A stretch of 64,000 bases of DNA from Kitasatospora phosalacinea (GTDB taxonomy: Bacteria > Actinomycetota > Actinomycetes > Streptomycetales > Streptomycetaceae): the NCBI RefSeq assembly GCF_000717185.1, contig NZ_JNYE01000070.1, positions 5,366 to 69,365 of the forward strand, read 5' to 3'. How positions within the stretch are numbered: position 1 is the first letter of the stretch; each line of letters begins with the position of its first letter. Positions 12,401-21,517 of the stretch are shown here, in pieces. The notes under the pieces are model-generated. The model was not told the DNA's origin. It did not search any database and saw only the letters and a list, made by a program, of their open reading frames with translations. The translations under genes were made by a program, and so were the position numbers.

Positions 12401-13009
12401 ATGGCTGTTGGCGGACCGGGCACCGACTCGTCCATCCCCTACGCGCCCCCCTCGCCGCGCCCGCTGAGGGCCGACGCGCGGCGCAACCGGGACCAGATCC
12501 TCGCCGCCGCCCTGGAGACCTTCGCGCGCGAGGGCCACTCGGTCTCGCTCGACGAGATCGCCCGCCGGGCCGGGGTCGGCCCGGGCACCGTGCACCGGCA
12601 CTTCCCGACCAAGGAGGCGCTGTTCGAAGCGGTGGTCATCACCCGCATCCAGCGCCTCACCGAGAAGGCCCGGAGCCTCACCGCGATGCCGGACCCGGCG
12701 GCCGCGCTGTTCGACTTCCTGTTCGACGTGCTGGACGAGGGCGCCGTCAAGAAGGACCTGGTGGACGCCCTGATCGGCGCCGGGGTCGACGTCGGCGAGG
12801 TCACCGGAGCCGCCACCCGCGGCCTCGACGAGGTCCTCGGCGTCCTGCTCTCCCGGGCCCAGGAGGCCGGCATCCGGCAGGACGTGACGGTCACCGAACT
12901 GATGGCCGTGATGGCCAGCACGCTGATCGCCACCCGGCGCAGCGGCCACGATCCCGGGCTGTCGCGCCGGGTGCTGCGGATCTTCTGCGACGGCCTGCGG
13001 GCCGGGTAG
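12401..13009 (+). CDS. TetR family repressor
   Basis: This 202-aa regulator has an N-terminal helix-turn-helix (about residues 25-70: LDEIARRAGVGPGTVHRHF) and a C-terminal ligand-binding domain ending in VLRIFCDGLRAG. The ATG at 12401 follows GGAGGCTGGAG; an earlier ATG would add 52 atypical Arg-rich residues from the promoter region and is unlikely. It is divergent from the MFS exporter and probably represses both genes by binding the AACCGGG palindrome. Confidence 0.9.
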   Translation: MAVGGPGTDSSIPYAPPSPRPLRADARRNRDQILAAALETFAREGHSVSLDEIARRAGVGPGTVHRHFPTKEALFEAVVITRIQRLTEKARSLTAMPDPAAALFDFLFDVLDEGAVKKDLVDALIGAGVDVGEVTGAATRGLDEVLGVLLSRAQEAGIRQDVTVTELMAVMASTLIATRRSGHDPGLSRRVLRIFCDGLRAG

Positions 13010-13103
13010 CGGGCCGGGGCGGCAGGTCGGGCGGCGGGCCGGGCCGGGCCGGAGCGGTCGGACGAGGGCACGGTGGGAACGTAGGGAGCAACGGGGGACT
13101 GGC

Positions 13104-15974
13104 ATGCACCTGATAGAACGTGCGGAACACATGCGGGAACTGGCCGCGATGTACACCGAGGTCCAGCGCGGACGCGGCCGCGCGGCCCTGATCACCGGCG
13201 CCACCGGCATCGGCAAGACCCGCCTGCTCGACGCCGCCGCGGCCCACGCCGAGCGGCACGGCGCCCGGGTGCTGCTCGCCTTCGCCGCGCCCGCCGAACG
13301 CGACCGGCCCTTCGCCGTGCTCGAACAGCTGCTCCGGCAGGCCCCGCTCGACCCGGAGGCCCGCGGCCGGGTCGCCGAACTCGTCGGCACCGCCGACAGC
13401 GGGCCCGGCGGCGAGCCCGGCGCCGACCGGAGCGACTGGACCGACCGGACCGACTGGGTGGACCGGACCGACTGGACCGACCGGGTCGACCGGACCGGCC
13501 GCGAGTTCGGCCGGATCCTGCTGCGGGCCCTCGACCGCGGCCCCGTCCTGCTCGGCGTCGACGACGTCCAGGACGCCGACGCCGAGTCGCTGCGCGTCCT
13601 GGCCAACCTGGCGCCCCGGCTGCAGCGCACCCCGCTCTTCCTGCTGCTGACCCGCAACGGCCACGTCGACTCGATCCGCAACCACGAACTGCTCGAACTC
13701 CTCCACCGGTTCGACTTCCAGCGCCTCCAGCTCGCCCCGCTGTCCCGGCAGGGCGTCGCCGAACTGCTGGCCCGCGCCCCCGGCGGCCGCCCCGCCGACG
13801 AGGCCACCGCCCGGCACTGCCACGCCGTCAGCGGCGGCAACCCGCTGCTCGTCCTCGGCCTGGCCGGCGACCGCGCCGCCACCACCCCGGACGGCCGGCC
13901 CGCCGACGTCCCCGGCCCCGCGTTCCGCGAGGCGGTGCTGTTCGCCCTGCACCGGATGCCCCCCGAGATCCGCTCCGCCGCCCAGCGGATGGCCGTCCTC
14001 GGACCCGTCACCGCCGCCCTGGCCGAGCGCGAGGACGACGCCGCCGACCCCTCCTGCCGGTACGCCGCCGAGCGCCTCAGCGCCGTCGGACTGCTGGACC
14101 GGCACCACCGGTTCCGACATGCCGCCGTCCGGGAGACCGTCCTCGCCACCGTCCCGACCGCCCGCCGGGTGGGCATCCACCACTACGCCGCCCGCGTCCT
14201 GTACGAGGCCGGCCGACCGGCCACCGACGTCGCCGAGCACCTCGTCGACAGCGACGGCCCGTTCCCCGCCTGGGCGGTCGACACCCTCCAGGGGGCCGCC
14301 GAGCACCTGCTGGCCTGCGGCGACGTCGAGACGGCCGCGGCCCACCTCCGGCTCGCCCGCCGCCTCGCCGACGAGCCCGAACGGCGCGCCGCCGTCGGCG
14401 CCCTGCTCGCCCAGGCCGACTGGCAGCTGCGGCCCGCCGCCGCGGCCTGCTGCACCGCCGGGGTGCTCGCCTCGATGCGGGCCGGCGAACTGCCGCGGCG
14501 CCACCTCGGCACCCTGGGGCGGCTACTGTTCCGGCAGGGCCTGCCGGACGAGGGCACCGAGGCGCTGCTCGCCCTGGCCGACCCGGCCGCCCGCTCCGAC
14601 TTCGCCGACGCCTCCGAGCTGGCGTTCTCGCTGCGCTGGCTGTCCACCTCCTTCCCCGGCGAGTTCCGCGCCCTGCCCGAGGACGTCCGCGCACTGGCCG
14701 CCCCCGCCGCGGCCCCCGCGGACCCGGCCGCCCCCGCCGTCGAACCCCGCCGGGCCGTCGACCTGCTGCACGCCGTCCTCACCCGCCGGGCCACCGACGA
14801 GGACCTGCGCCGCGTCGAACGGGTCGTCAGCGGGCGGCGGCTCACCCCCGCCACCGTCGAACCGGTCCTCGACTGGCTGGCCGCCGCCGTCTACACCGAA
14901 CGCCTCGACCTGGCCGCCGCCGAGTGCGAGGACCTGCTCCGGCAGGCCGAGGCCCGGCGGGTCCCGCAGTGGCAGGCCGTGCTGGCCGGCTGGCGCGCCG
15001 AGATCGCCCAGCGCCGCGGCGAACCCGCGGCCGTCGTCGAACGGTACGCCCGCACCGCGCTGGCCCGGATGCCCGAACGGGCCTGGGGCACCGGCATCGC
15101 GGGGCCGATCAGCGCCCTGGTCCTGGCCGCCGCCGGGCGCGGCGACCACGAGACCGCCGCCGACCTGCTCGGACGGCCGCTGCCCAGGGGCCTGTTTCGC
15201 AGCCGCCACGGCCTGCGCTACCTGCACGCCCGCGGCCACGCCCAGCTCGCCGCCGGCCGCCCGCTCGCCGCCGTCGCCGACTTCACCTCCTGCCGCCGCC
15301 TGATGACCGAGTGGGGCCTCGACCTGCCCGCCCTGGTGCCCTGGCGCACCGACCTCGCCCAGGCCCTGCTCCGGCTCGACCGGCAGGCCGAGGCCCGCGC
15401 CCTCGCCCAGGAGCAGCTCGACCTGGTGCGCTACACCACCGGCGCCACCCACGGCATGACCCTGCGCCACCTCGCGGCCGCCACCGAGTCACCCGCCCGC
15501 CAGGCCGCCCTGCTCAAGCGCTCCGCCAGGCTCCTGCAAGCGTGCGGCCACCCGCGCGAGTCCGCGCTGACGATGTTCGCGCTCAGCCGCGCCTACGTCG
15601 AACTCGGCGAGGCCCAGCAGGCCCGGACGGCCGCCCGGCGGGCCCAGTCCCTGCTGGAGCAGGAGCGGCCCGCCCGGGTGCCGGCGCCACGGACCCGGCC
15701 GGACGCGGACCCGGCGGGCTGTCCCCCGCCGCGGGCCGGGGAACCGGCCCGCAGCGAGGAACCCGCCCGCACCGAGGAGCGGCTCAGCGAGGCCGAGCAG
15801 CGGGTCGCCCAGCTCGCCTCCCGGGGCTGCACCAACCGGGAGATCGCGGACCTGCTGCACATCACCGTCAGCACGGTCGAGCAGCACCTCACCCGGGTCT
15901 ACCGCAAGCTCGGCGTCGCCCGCCGCACCAAGCTCGCCGACCGCCTGCGCGAACTCTCCCTGGAAGCCGCGTGA
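13104..15974 (+). CDS. LuxR-type LAL regulator (large ATP-binding)
   Basis: This 956-aa LAL-family activator has an N-terminal AAA/NB-ARC-like ATPase with Walker A GATGIGKTRLL near residue 35 and Walker B VLLGVDDVQDAD near 150. A long TPR-like helical middle follows, then a C-terminal LuxR helix-turn-helix (NREIADLLHITVSTVEQHL). Residues about 110-132 are an odd DRxDW/DRT repeat encoded by a GACCGGACCGACTGG-type tandem. Such proteins commonly control polyketide clusters, so this is probably a pathway activator of the tetramate cluster. Confidence 0.9.
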   Translation: MHLIERAEHMRELAAMYTEVQRGRGRAALITGATGIGKTRLLDAAAAHAERHGARVLLAFAAPAERDRPFAVLEQLLRQAPLDPEARGRVAELVGTADSGPGGEPGADRSDWTDRTDWVDRTDWTDRVDRTGREFGRILLRALDRGPVLLGVDDVQDADAESLRVLANLAPRLQRTPLFLLLTRNGHVDSIRNHELLELLHRFDFQRLQLAPLSRQGVAELLARAPGGRPADEATARHCHAVSGGNPLLVLGLAGDRAATTPDGRPADVPGPAFREAVLFALHRMPPEIRSAAQRMAVLGPVTAALAEREDDAADPSCRYAAERLSAVGLLDRHHRFRHAAVRETVLATVPTARRVGIHHYAARVLYEAGRPATDVAEHLVDSDGPFPAWAVDTLQGAAEHLLACGDVETAAAHLRLARRLADEPERRAAVGALLAQADWQLRPAAAACCTAGVLASMRAGELPRRHLGTLGRLLFRQGLPDEGTEALLALADPAARSDFADASELAFSLRWLSTSFPGEFRALPEDVRALAAPAAAPADPAAPAVEPRRAVDLLHAVLTRRATDEDLRRVERVVSGRRLTPATVEPVLDWLAAAVYTERLDLAAAECEDLLRQAEARRVPQWQAVLAGWRAEIAQRRGEPAAVVERYARTALARMPERAWGTGIAGPISALVLAAAGRGDHETAADLLGRPLPRGLFRSRHGLRYLHARGHAQLAAGRPLAAVADFTSCRRLMTEWGLDLPALVPWRTDLAQALLRLDRQAEARALAQEQLDLVRYTTGATHGMTLRHLAAATESPARQAALLKRSARLLQACGHPRESALTMFALSRAYVELGEAQQARTAARRAQSLLEQERPARVPAPRTRPDADPAGCPPPRAGEPARSEEPARTEERLSEAEQRVAQLASRGCTNREIADLLHITVSTVEQHLTRVYRKLGVARRTKLADRLRELSLEAA

Positions 15975-15978
15975 CGGC

Positions 15979-16007
15979 CCGCCGGGCGGCCCCGCCCCGC
16001 CCGGCGG
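15979..16007. terminator. Hairpin between convergent LAL and thioesterase genes
   Basis: A perfect 11-base-pair stem (ccgccgggcgg) with a 7-base loop lies just after the LAL stop. Behind it is a short direct duplication of gcggcagtgcttaccgc in the 100-base gap. Confidence 0.65.
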
Positions 16008-16076
16008 CACCCGTTTTCACGGCGGCGCCCGCGGCAGTGCTTACCGCGCCGCCCGCGGCAGTGCTTACCGCACCGC

Positions 16077-16871
16077 TCACGGCACCGGGCGCAGCTCCGG
16101 CCGCAGCGCCGCCCGGACCAGGTCGACCACCGCGGCGCGCTCCCGCTCCAGGTAGAAGTGCCCGCCCGGCAGCACCCGCAGGTCGAACGCCCCGCCGGTG
16201 TGGCCCTCCCAGCGCCGGGCGTCCTCCGGGGACACCCGCGGATCGGCGTCCCCGGTCAGGACCGTCACCGGGCAGGCCACCGACGCCCCCGGCTCGCACC
16301 GGTACGTCTCGATGGCCCGGTAGTCGCTGCGCAGCGGCGGCAGGACCACGGCCCGCAGCTCCGGGTCCGACAGCACCGCCGGGTCGGTGCCGCTGAGCGC
16401 CTGCAACTCGGCGACCAGCCCGTCGTCGTCCCGCAGGTGCACGAACTCCGGCCGGAACACCCCGGGCGCACGCCGCCCCGAGGCGAACAGGTGCACCACC
16501 TCGGGCCCGCCCTCCCGCTCCAGCCGCCGGGCGGTCTCGAAGGCGATCGCCGCGCCCATGCTGTGGCCGAACAGGGCCAGCCGCCGACCGCGGTGGTGCT
16601 CCCGCAGCACCGCGGCCACCCGGTCGGCGAACTCGTCGACCGACTCCAGGCAGGTCTCGCCCCACCGGTCCTGCCGGCCGGGGTACTGCACCGCCAGCAG
16701 CTCCACCTCCGGCCGCAGCGCCCTGGCGAACGGGAAATAGAAACTCGCCGAACCCCCCGCGTGCGGGAAGCAGACCAGCTGGAATGCGTCCCTCGCGCGG
16801 CTGCCCGAATTCCCCCCGGCCGAGCCGAAGGTCCGTATCCAGGTGTCGTGGGCGAGCGCCTCGGAATTCAT
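16077..16871 (-). CDS. Type II thioesterase
   Basis: This 264-aa alpha/beta hydrolase of the TEII (GrsT-like) family removes aberrant acyl groups from PKS and NRPS carrier proteins. Signatures are CFPHAGGSASFY near residue 35, the nucleophile elbow GHSMG near residue 105 and the terminal LPGGHFYL with the catalytic His. An ATG start is used. Its presence next to the LAL regulator fits a proofreading role in the PKS-NRPS cluster and separates it from the Cys-type hydrolase at 5687. Confidence 0.93.
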   Translation of the reverse strand: MNSEALAHDTWIRTFGSAGGNSGSRARDAFQLVCFPHAGGSASFYFPFARALRPEVELLAVQYPGRQDRWGETCLESVDEFADRVAAVLREHHRGRRLALFGHSMGAAIAFETARRLEREGGPEVVHLFASGRRAPGVFRPEFVHLRDDDGLVAELQALSGTDPAVLSDPELRAVVLPPLRSDYRAIETYRCEPGASVACPVTVLTGDADPRVSPEDARRWEGHTGGAFDLRVLPGGHFYLERERAAVVDLVRAALRPELRPVP

Positions 16872-17115
16872 CGTCCGTCCTCATGCCGTTCCGGACGGCG
16901 GAAGTCGCCGCCGCTTCCGCAGGGTAGCGCGAACGGGTCGGGGGATTCGAGGGAATGACGGCGTCCCACCGTTCGCCCCGGACGGCCGGGGTGCCGGGGC
17001 CGCCGCCCCCGCCGGAACCCTTTAGAACGGCTTTAGCCCACCGCGGCACAATCGGGCGACCGCGGAAACCTGGCGAGTGGCGAGTGGCGAGCGGCGAACC
17101 CGGAGGGAACGAGGG

Positions 17116-17373
17116 ATGTCGGTGCACCGGCCGTACCGGGTACTGGTGGGCCGGATGTGCGGCGGGCTGTGGCAGGGCCTGATCGGCCTCGCCGGGCTGT
17201 GGATCCACTTCCCGCACCCACCGGGCCTGCTGGAGCCGACGGACGGCGGCCCCCCGCCGGGGCACCCCGAACGGCTCTGCCCGTGGCTGGAGATGAGCCC
17301 GGCCGAGGAGGCGCTCTGGCGACAGCTCGGCGAACCCACCCCCGGGCCCCCGGCCCGGGACCGGCTGCGCTGA
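17116..17373 (+). CDS. Small DUF6059-like protein
   Basis: This 85-aa protein has a basic N-terminus, one hydrophobic stretch (WQGLIGLAGLWIHF), then PHPPG and a PPGHPERLCP motif and a short C-terminal helix ending in ALWRQL. These features match the DUF6059 proteins that often sit near Streptomyces biosynthetic regulators; the function is unknown. GAGGG lies directly before the ATG and GGAGGG slightly further upstream. It is divergent from the thioesterase across a 244-base gap. Confidence 0.65.
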   Translation: MSVHRPYRVLVGRMCGGLWQGLIGLAGLWIHFPHPPGLLEPTDGGPPPGHPERLCPWLEMSPAEEALWRQLGEPTPGPPARDRLR

Positions 17374-17450
17374 CCGCACCGGCTGCGTTGACCGCACCCG
17401 CTCCGCTGACCGCACCGGTTGTGCTGACCGCACCGGCTGCGCTGACCACC
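17373..17450. repeat. Short tandem repeats (about 18 bp)
   Basis: Four to five imperfect copies of gaccgcaccggctgcgct lie between the DUF6059 gene and the hydrolase. No spacers or protein-coding function are seen. Confidence 0.7.
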
Positions 17451-17491
17451 CGCGCGCAGCGGCCCGGTGCGGGTCTGGGACGGTGTCAGGC

Positions 17492-18544
17492 ATGACCGAC
17501 GACCACGCGCCCGGGCGCACCGACGGGGTCCCCCTCGACCGGGGCCGCACCGCGCAGTTGCGGCTGCCCGCCGACCGGCCCGGCGGGCCGCCCGTCCCCG
17601 CCGTGGTGCTGCTGCACCCGTTCGGGGCCTGGGACCGCGACGCCCAGCTGTCCGCCGAGGAGTCCGGGAACGGGCCGGTCCGGCTCTTCGCCGACCTCGG
17701 CGCCGCCCTGGTCGCCGCCGGGACCGGCGCCCTCTCCTACGACGCCCGCTTCCGCACCGAGGACCCGCAGGGCGGAGCGGGCTCGCCCCGGTTCACCTTC
17801 ACCGGGCTGGTCGACGACGCCGTCCGGGCGGTCGGGCAGTTGCGCGCCCACCCCGCGGTGGACGCCGACCGGGTGCTGCTGCTGGGCGTCTCGATGGGCG
17901 CCGAGGTCGCGCTGGCCGCCGCCGAACGCCTCGGCGGCGAGAGCCGCCTGGTGGCGGTCGCCCCCAGCGCCGAGGCCCGCCCGGTGTTCCAGCGCTGGCT
18001 GGGCCTGGACCGGCGGCTGGAGTGGCTGGCCGCCGGGTTCACCGCCGCCGACGGCACCGTCGACCTCGCCGCCGCGCTCGCCGACACCACCGGCCGCAGC
18101 GGCTGGTGGGAGCCGTTCGACCTGGTCGGCCGCTTCGGCCCGCGCGCCGACCTCGAAGTGCTGCGCGCCGAACTGGCGCTGGAGTACGACGCTTGGGAGG
18201 ACGCGGCGCTGGCCGGGGACGAGGCGTCGGCACCCGCCTCGTTCTGGCGCGACTGGTACGCCCAGCCCGCCCCGTACCGCCGCCTGGCCGGGATCACCGG
18301 CCGGATCGCCGTCCACGTCGGCGCCGAGGACTGGACCACCCCCGTCCGGCAGGCCCACCTGCTGCACCGCGCCGCCCTGGCGCACGGCCTGCGCTCGCAC
18401 CTGCACGTCCACCCGCGGCTGGGCCACCTGATGTCACCCCGCACCGAGGACGGCCTGCGCACCTACGGGCCGTTCGACCCGGCCTTCCAACGCTCCCTCG
18501 TCGCCTCGGTCGACGACCTGCTCCAGCCGGACACCCGGGTCTGA
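17492..18544 (+). CDS. Alpha/beta hydrolase (dienelactone hydrolase-like)
   Basis: This 350-aa cytosolic hydrolase has the strand-loop VVLLHPFGAWDRD near residue 35, the nucleophile elbow LGVSMGAEVAL near residue 125, an acid in HVGAEDWTTP near 275 and a final His in HPRLGHLM near 310. This is a normal Ser-Asp-His triad. The ATG at 17492 is used; a GTG nine bases earlier is equally possible. Substrate is unknown and its link to the biosynthetic cluster is uncertain. Confidence 0.8.
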   Translation: MTDDHAPGRTDGVPLDRGRTAQLRLPADRPGGPPVPAVVLLHPFGAWDRDAQLSAEESGNGPVRLFADLGAALVAAGTGALSYDARFRTEDPQGGAGSPRFTFTGLVDDAVRAVGQLRAHPAVDADRVLLLGVSMGAEVALAAAERLGGESRLVAVAPSAEARPVFQRWLGLDRRLEWLAAGFTAADGTVDLAAALADTTGRSGWWEPFDLVGRFGPRADLEVLRAELALEYDAWEDAALAGDEASAPASFWRDWYAQPAPYRRLAGITGRIAVHVGAEDWTTPVRQAHLLHRAALAHGLRSHLHVHPRLGHLMSPRTEDGLRTYGPFDPAFQRSLVASVDDLLQPDTRV

Positions 18545-18590
18545 CGCCCCGTCCGGCGGGAGGCGGTCGCGCCGGAACGGCGACGAGTCG

Positions 18591-18720
18591 TCAGGAGCCC
18601 TCGCGGGAGGCTTCTTGGAAGTCGACGACGGCCCCGCCGCACGTGCGGGCCCAGGCGGTCAGGGCGGCGATCGGTTCGGGCACGGGTCGGAGGCCAGCGA
18701 GTGCGGTAGGCACCGGGAGG
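18591..18720 (-). pseudogene. 3' remnant of an HxlR-type regulator
   Basis: On the minus strand the last about 40 codons read ...LRPVPEPIAALTAWART... and end EASREGS, like the C-terminal helix of HxlR regulators (pattern LxPLxxPIxALxxWA). No helix-turn-helix or start can be found upstream in any frame. It abuts a broken esterase gene on the other strand, which suggests joint decay of a regulator-enzyme pair. Confidence 0.4.
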
Positions 18721-18748
18721 TTCCTGCCGGGTCCGTGGCGTCCCCGTC

Positions 18749-19125
18749 GTGACCGCATCGCGCACGCACACCTACGTCCTCGTCCACGGCGCCTGGCACA
18801 GCGGCCGCCTCCGGGAGCGGCTCGTGCACCTGCTCGGCCCCGAGACGCGGCACTGGACACCCATGTCGCCGACCTCGTCGGCCTGTTGCCGACCGAGGAC
18901 CTCACCGGTGTGGTCCTGGCCGGGCACAGCCATGCCGGGACGGTCGCCTCTGCCCCGGACGTACGTGCACTGTGTCGACGGCCTGCCGGACGGTGTCGTC
19001 CGTCGCCCGTCCCCGCGGTGCGGTCGGGCGACTGGCCTGCGCGGGTCCGGGAGTTGCGCAGCGGCCACGACCGCATGGTCACCGTACCGGGGGAGTTGGC
19101 CGAGCTTTTGATCCGGTCCGCGGTG
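18749..19125 (+). pseudogene. Frameshifted alpha/beta-hydrolase (EstC-like esterase) remnant
   Basis: Three pieces of one esterase lie in different frames. First comes THTYVLVHGAWHSGRLRERL, then DTHVADLVGLLPTEDLTGVV with LAGHSHAGTVA, then back to the first frame for YVHCVDGLPDGV. A last piece, HDRMVTVPGELAELLI, matches the family's C-terminal His-containing end. Intact relatives carry these blocks in this order in one frame at about 230-240 aa. At least two frameshifts and internal deletions make it non-functional. The rest of the 18545-19318 gap holds only this and the HxlR remnant. Confidence 0.7.
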
Positions 19126-19318
19126 CCGTTGCGGGGCGGTGCCGTTGCGGGGCGGTCCCGGGCCGCCGTGGTGCCGGGTTGCCGTGGTCCCGAAGGGGTT
19201 GCGCATCCCCCGGGAGAGCTACCCGGGCCGTCCCGTCGCGGGTGATTCGCGGCGGGCGGCGGTTTCCTAGCGTGGTGGTCAGGCCGGTGAGGGTCCGGCC
19301 ACGACTGGGGAGGGCATC

Positions 19319-20203
19319 ATGGGGACTGCCGCATCGGACACCACCGCTTCGACGCCGGAGGACGAGCGCGCGGACCGCGGGGCGCGCGGCGGGCGGCTCG
19401 GCCGGGCCGTGCGGTCGCCGCTCGGCTGGATGGTGGCGGGGATGGTCGGCGTCGGCCTGGTCTCGGGCCTGACGGCGACCGGGCCGGGGCCGGTGCCGGT
19501 GCTGGGGGCGGTCGCGGCGGTGGCCGTGTACCGGCTGGTCGGGCAGCGGGTGGCCCGGCGTCCGGTGCCGGAGGTGGCCCGGCGCGGGGCGGGGCGGGAA
19601 CTGCTGCTCGGCGGCGGGATCGGCCTGGGGTTCGTCCTCGCCGCCGCGTTCCTGATCACGGCCCTCGGGGGCTACTCGTTCTCCTGGACGGGCGGGGGCG
19701 GCGTCCTGTCGCTGGTGGGGGGCGCGGTCGCGCTGCAGGTCGGGGCGGCGGTCAGCGAGGAGCTGCTGTTCCGCGGCCTCGCCCTGCAGGCCCTGGAGCA
19801 GCTGTGGGGCAGCCGGGCCGCCCTCGCGGTGACCTCGCTGTTCTTCGGGGTGGCGCACCTGGGCACGCCGGGGGCGACGGCGTGGGGCGGGCTGTCGATC
19901 GTGCTGGAGGCGGGCGCCCTGCTCGGGGCCGCGTTCCTGTGGCGGCGTAGCATCTGGTTCGTCGTGGGCCTGCACTTCGCCTGGAACACCGCGGAGCAGC
20001 TGCTGGGCATCCCGGTCTCCGGGCACGCCCCCGAGGGCCTGTTCACCGTCACCACGCACGGTTCGACGTTCCTGACCGGCGGCGGGTTCGGCCTGGAGGC
20101 GTCGGTGGTGCCCGTCCTGATCGCGCTGGCGCTGGCCGCCCGGATGCTCGTCCTCGCCCGCCGCGACGGCGGGATCAAGGCCCGTCGGAGCGCGGGCCGT
20201 TGA
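19319..20203 (+). CDS. CPBP intramembrane metalloprotease (Abi/CAAX-like)
   Basis: This 294-aa membrane protein has about seven hydrophobic helices and the CPBP motifs SEELLFRG (EExxxR) near residue 142, FFGVAHL near 178 and LHFAWN near 218. These supply the Glu and His/Asn residues of this glutamate intramembrane protease family. Its stop overlaps a possible TTG of the kinase gene, and kinase and response regulator follow on the same strand, so the three form an operon. It may act on a membrane-bound regulator or peptide. Confidence 0.9.
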   Translation: MGTAASDTTASTPEDERADRGARGGRLGRAVRSPLGWMVAGMVGVGLVSGLTATGPGPVPVLGAVAAVAVYRLVGQRVARRPVPEVARRGAGRELLLGGGIGLGFVLAAAFLITALGGYSFSWTGGGGVLSLVGGAVALQVGAAVSEELLFRGLALQALEQLWGSRAALAVTSLFFGVAHLGTPGATAWGGLSIVLEAGALLGAAFLWRRSIWFVVGLHFAWNTAEQLLGIPVSGHAPEGLFTVTTHGSTFLTGGGFGLEASVVPVLIALALAARMLVLARRDGGIKARRSAGR

Positions 20204-20232
20204 GCACGGAACTGCTGGAGGAGGAAACGGAA

Positions 20233-21510
20233 GTGACGGCCCGTCGGATGCGTTGGCTCCCTGCGCGGTTCGACCGGTGGCGGGAGCGGGGCGCGCAGCT
20301 CGGGAGGGCCCTGCCGGGGAGCGTCCCACCGGGGAGCGTCCCGCTGGGGGACGGTGCCCTCGCCCTGGTGCTGGCGCTGGCGGCCTTCGTGCCGACCCTG
20401 GCCGGCATCGGCGCGCAGATCGGCGACCTGCCCGAGCGGCCCGCGAGCGCGCTGGGGCTCGGGCTGGTGCTGGCCCAGGCCCTGCCGCTGGCGGTGCGCC
20501 GCAGGTGGCCCGCGGCCTGCCTGGCCGCCGTCGGGACCGCGTTCGCCGTGCACCAGGCGCTGGGCTTCGCGACGACGTTCGCGAGCACGGGGCTGTACCT
20601 GGCCCTGTACTCCGCCGGGGCCCACCAGCCCCGCCACCGCCCCGCGCTGGCCGCCGCCGCGGCCGCGGGCTACGCCGCGCTGGCCGTCGTCCTGCACCGC
20701 CTCGGCTCCCCGCAGTCCGTGCCGGACTACCTGGCGTTCTTCCTGGTGCTGGCCGCGGCCGCGCTGCTGGGCGGCGCGGTGCGCGCCCGGCGGACGGACG
20801 AGGCGCAGCGGCGGCGGACGGCCGCCGAGGCGGCCACCACGGCCGAACGGGCCCGGATCGCGCGCGAGTTGCACGACGTGGTCACCCACCACGTGACGGC
20901 CATGGTGGTCCAGGCCGACGCGGCGCAGTTCCTGGTCGGCTCCGCGCCGGAGCGCGCCGCGGAGAGCATGGCGGCGGTCAGCGACACCGGACGCCGGGCG
21001 CTGACCGAACTCCGTTACCTGCTGGGCGTCCTGGAGGCGACCGGTGACGCGGCGACCGCCGAGTCGGCGGCCGCGGACCGGGCCCCGACCCTGGGCCGGG
21101 TGGGGGACCTGGTCGAGCGGGCCCGCCGGGCCGGGCAGCCGGTCGAGTTCACCCGGCACGGCGAGCGGCGCCCGCACGGCGTGGACGTGGAACTGGCCGC
21201 CTACCGGGTGGTGCAGGAGGCGCTCACCAACGCGCTCAAGTACGCGGCCGGGCAGCCGACCCGGGTCCTGCTCCGCTACGGCGACGCGCACCTCGCGATC
21301 GAGGTGGCCACGGACGGGCCCGCCCCTGCCGCCGCCCCTGCCGCCGCGGCCCGCGGGGACGGACGCGGGGACGGACGCGGGGGCGGACGCGGACTGGCGG
21401 GGCTGCGCGAACGGGTGCGGATGCTGGGTGGTGAACTGGAGTCAGGCCCCGGGCCCGCGGGCGGTTTCGCGGTCCGGGCCACGATCCCGTCCGAGCCCCT
21501 CCAGGAGTGA
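20233..21510 (+). CDS. NarL-type sensor histidine kinase
   Basis: This 425-aa kinase has an N-terminal membrane domain of about five hydrophobic segments (residues about 30-190). A HisKA_3 dimerisation segment follows with the phosphoacceptor His in ARELHDVVTHHV, and then a HATPase_c domain with N-box VVQEALTNALKYA and G-box RGLAGLRERV. A Gly/Asp/Arg repeat (GDGRGDGRGGGRG) sits in the ATP-lid region. The GTG at 20233 follows GGAGGAGGAAACGG and is preferred; a TTG at 20200 overlapping the protease stop is the alternative. It pairs with the next response regulator. Confidence 0.92.
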   Translation: MTARRMRWLPARFDRWRERGAQLGRALPGSVPPGSVPLGDGALALVLALAAFVPTLAGIGAQIGDLPERPASALGLGLVLAQALPLAVRRRWPAACLAAVGTAFAVHQALGFATTFASTGLYLALYSAGAHQPRHRPALAAAAAAGYAALAVVLHRLGSPQSVPDYLAFFLVLAAAALLGGAVRARRTDEAQRRRTAAEAATTAERARIARELHDVVTHHVTAMVVQADAAQFLVGSAPERAAESMAAVSDTGRRALTELRYLLGVLEATGDAATAESAAADRAPTLGRVGDLVERARRAGQPVEFTRHGERRPHGVDVELAAYRVVQEALTNALKYAAGQPTRVLLRYGDAHLAIEVATDGPAPAAAPAAAARGDGRGDGRGGGRGLAGLRERVRMLGGELESGPGPAGGFAVRATIPSEPLQE

Positions 21511-21517
21511 CCGCCCA

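Noticed and set aside
18749..19111. Intact 120-aa hypothetical gene
   Set aside because: Only its first 30 residues and one later block fit the esterase family. The rest is in another frame, so it is a pseudogene.
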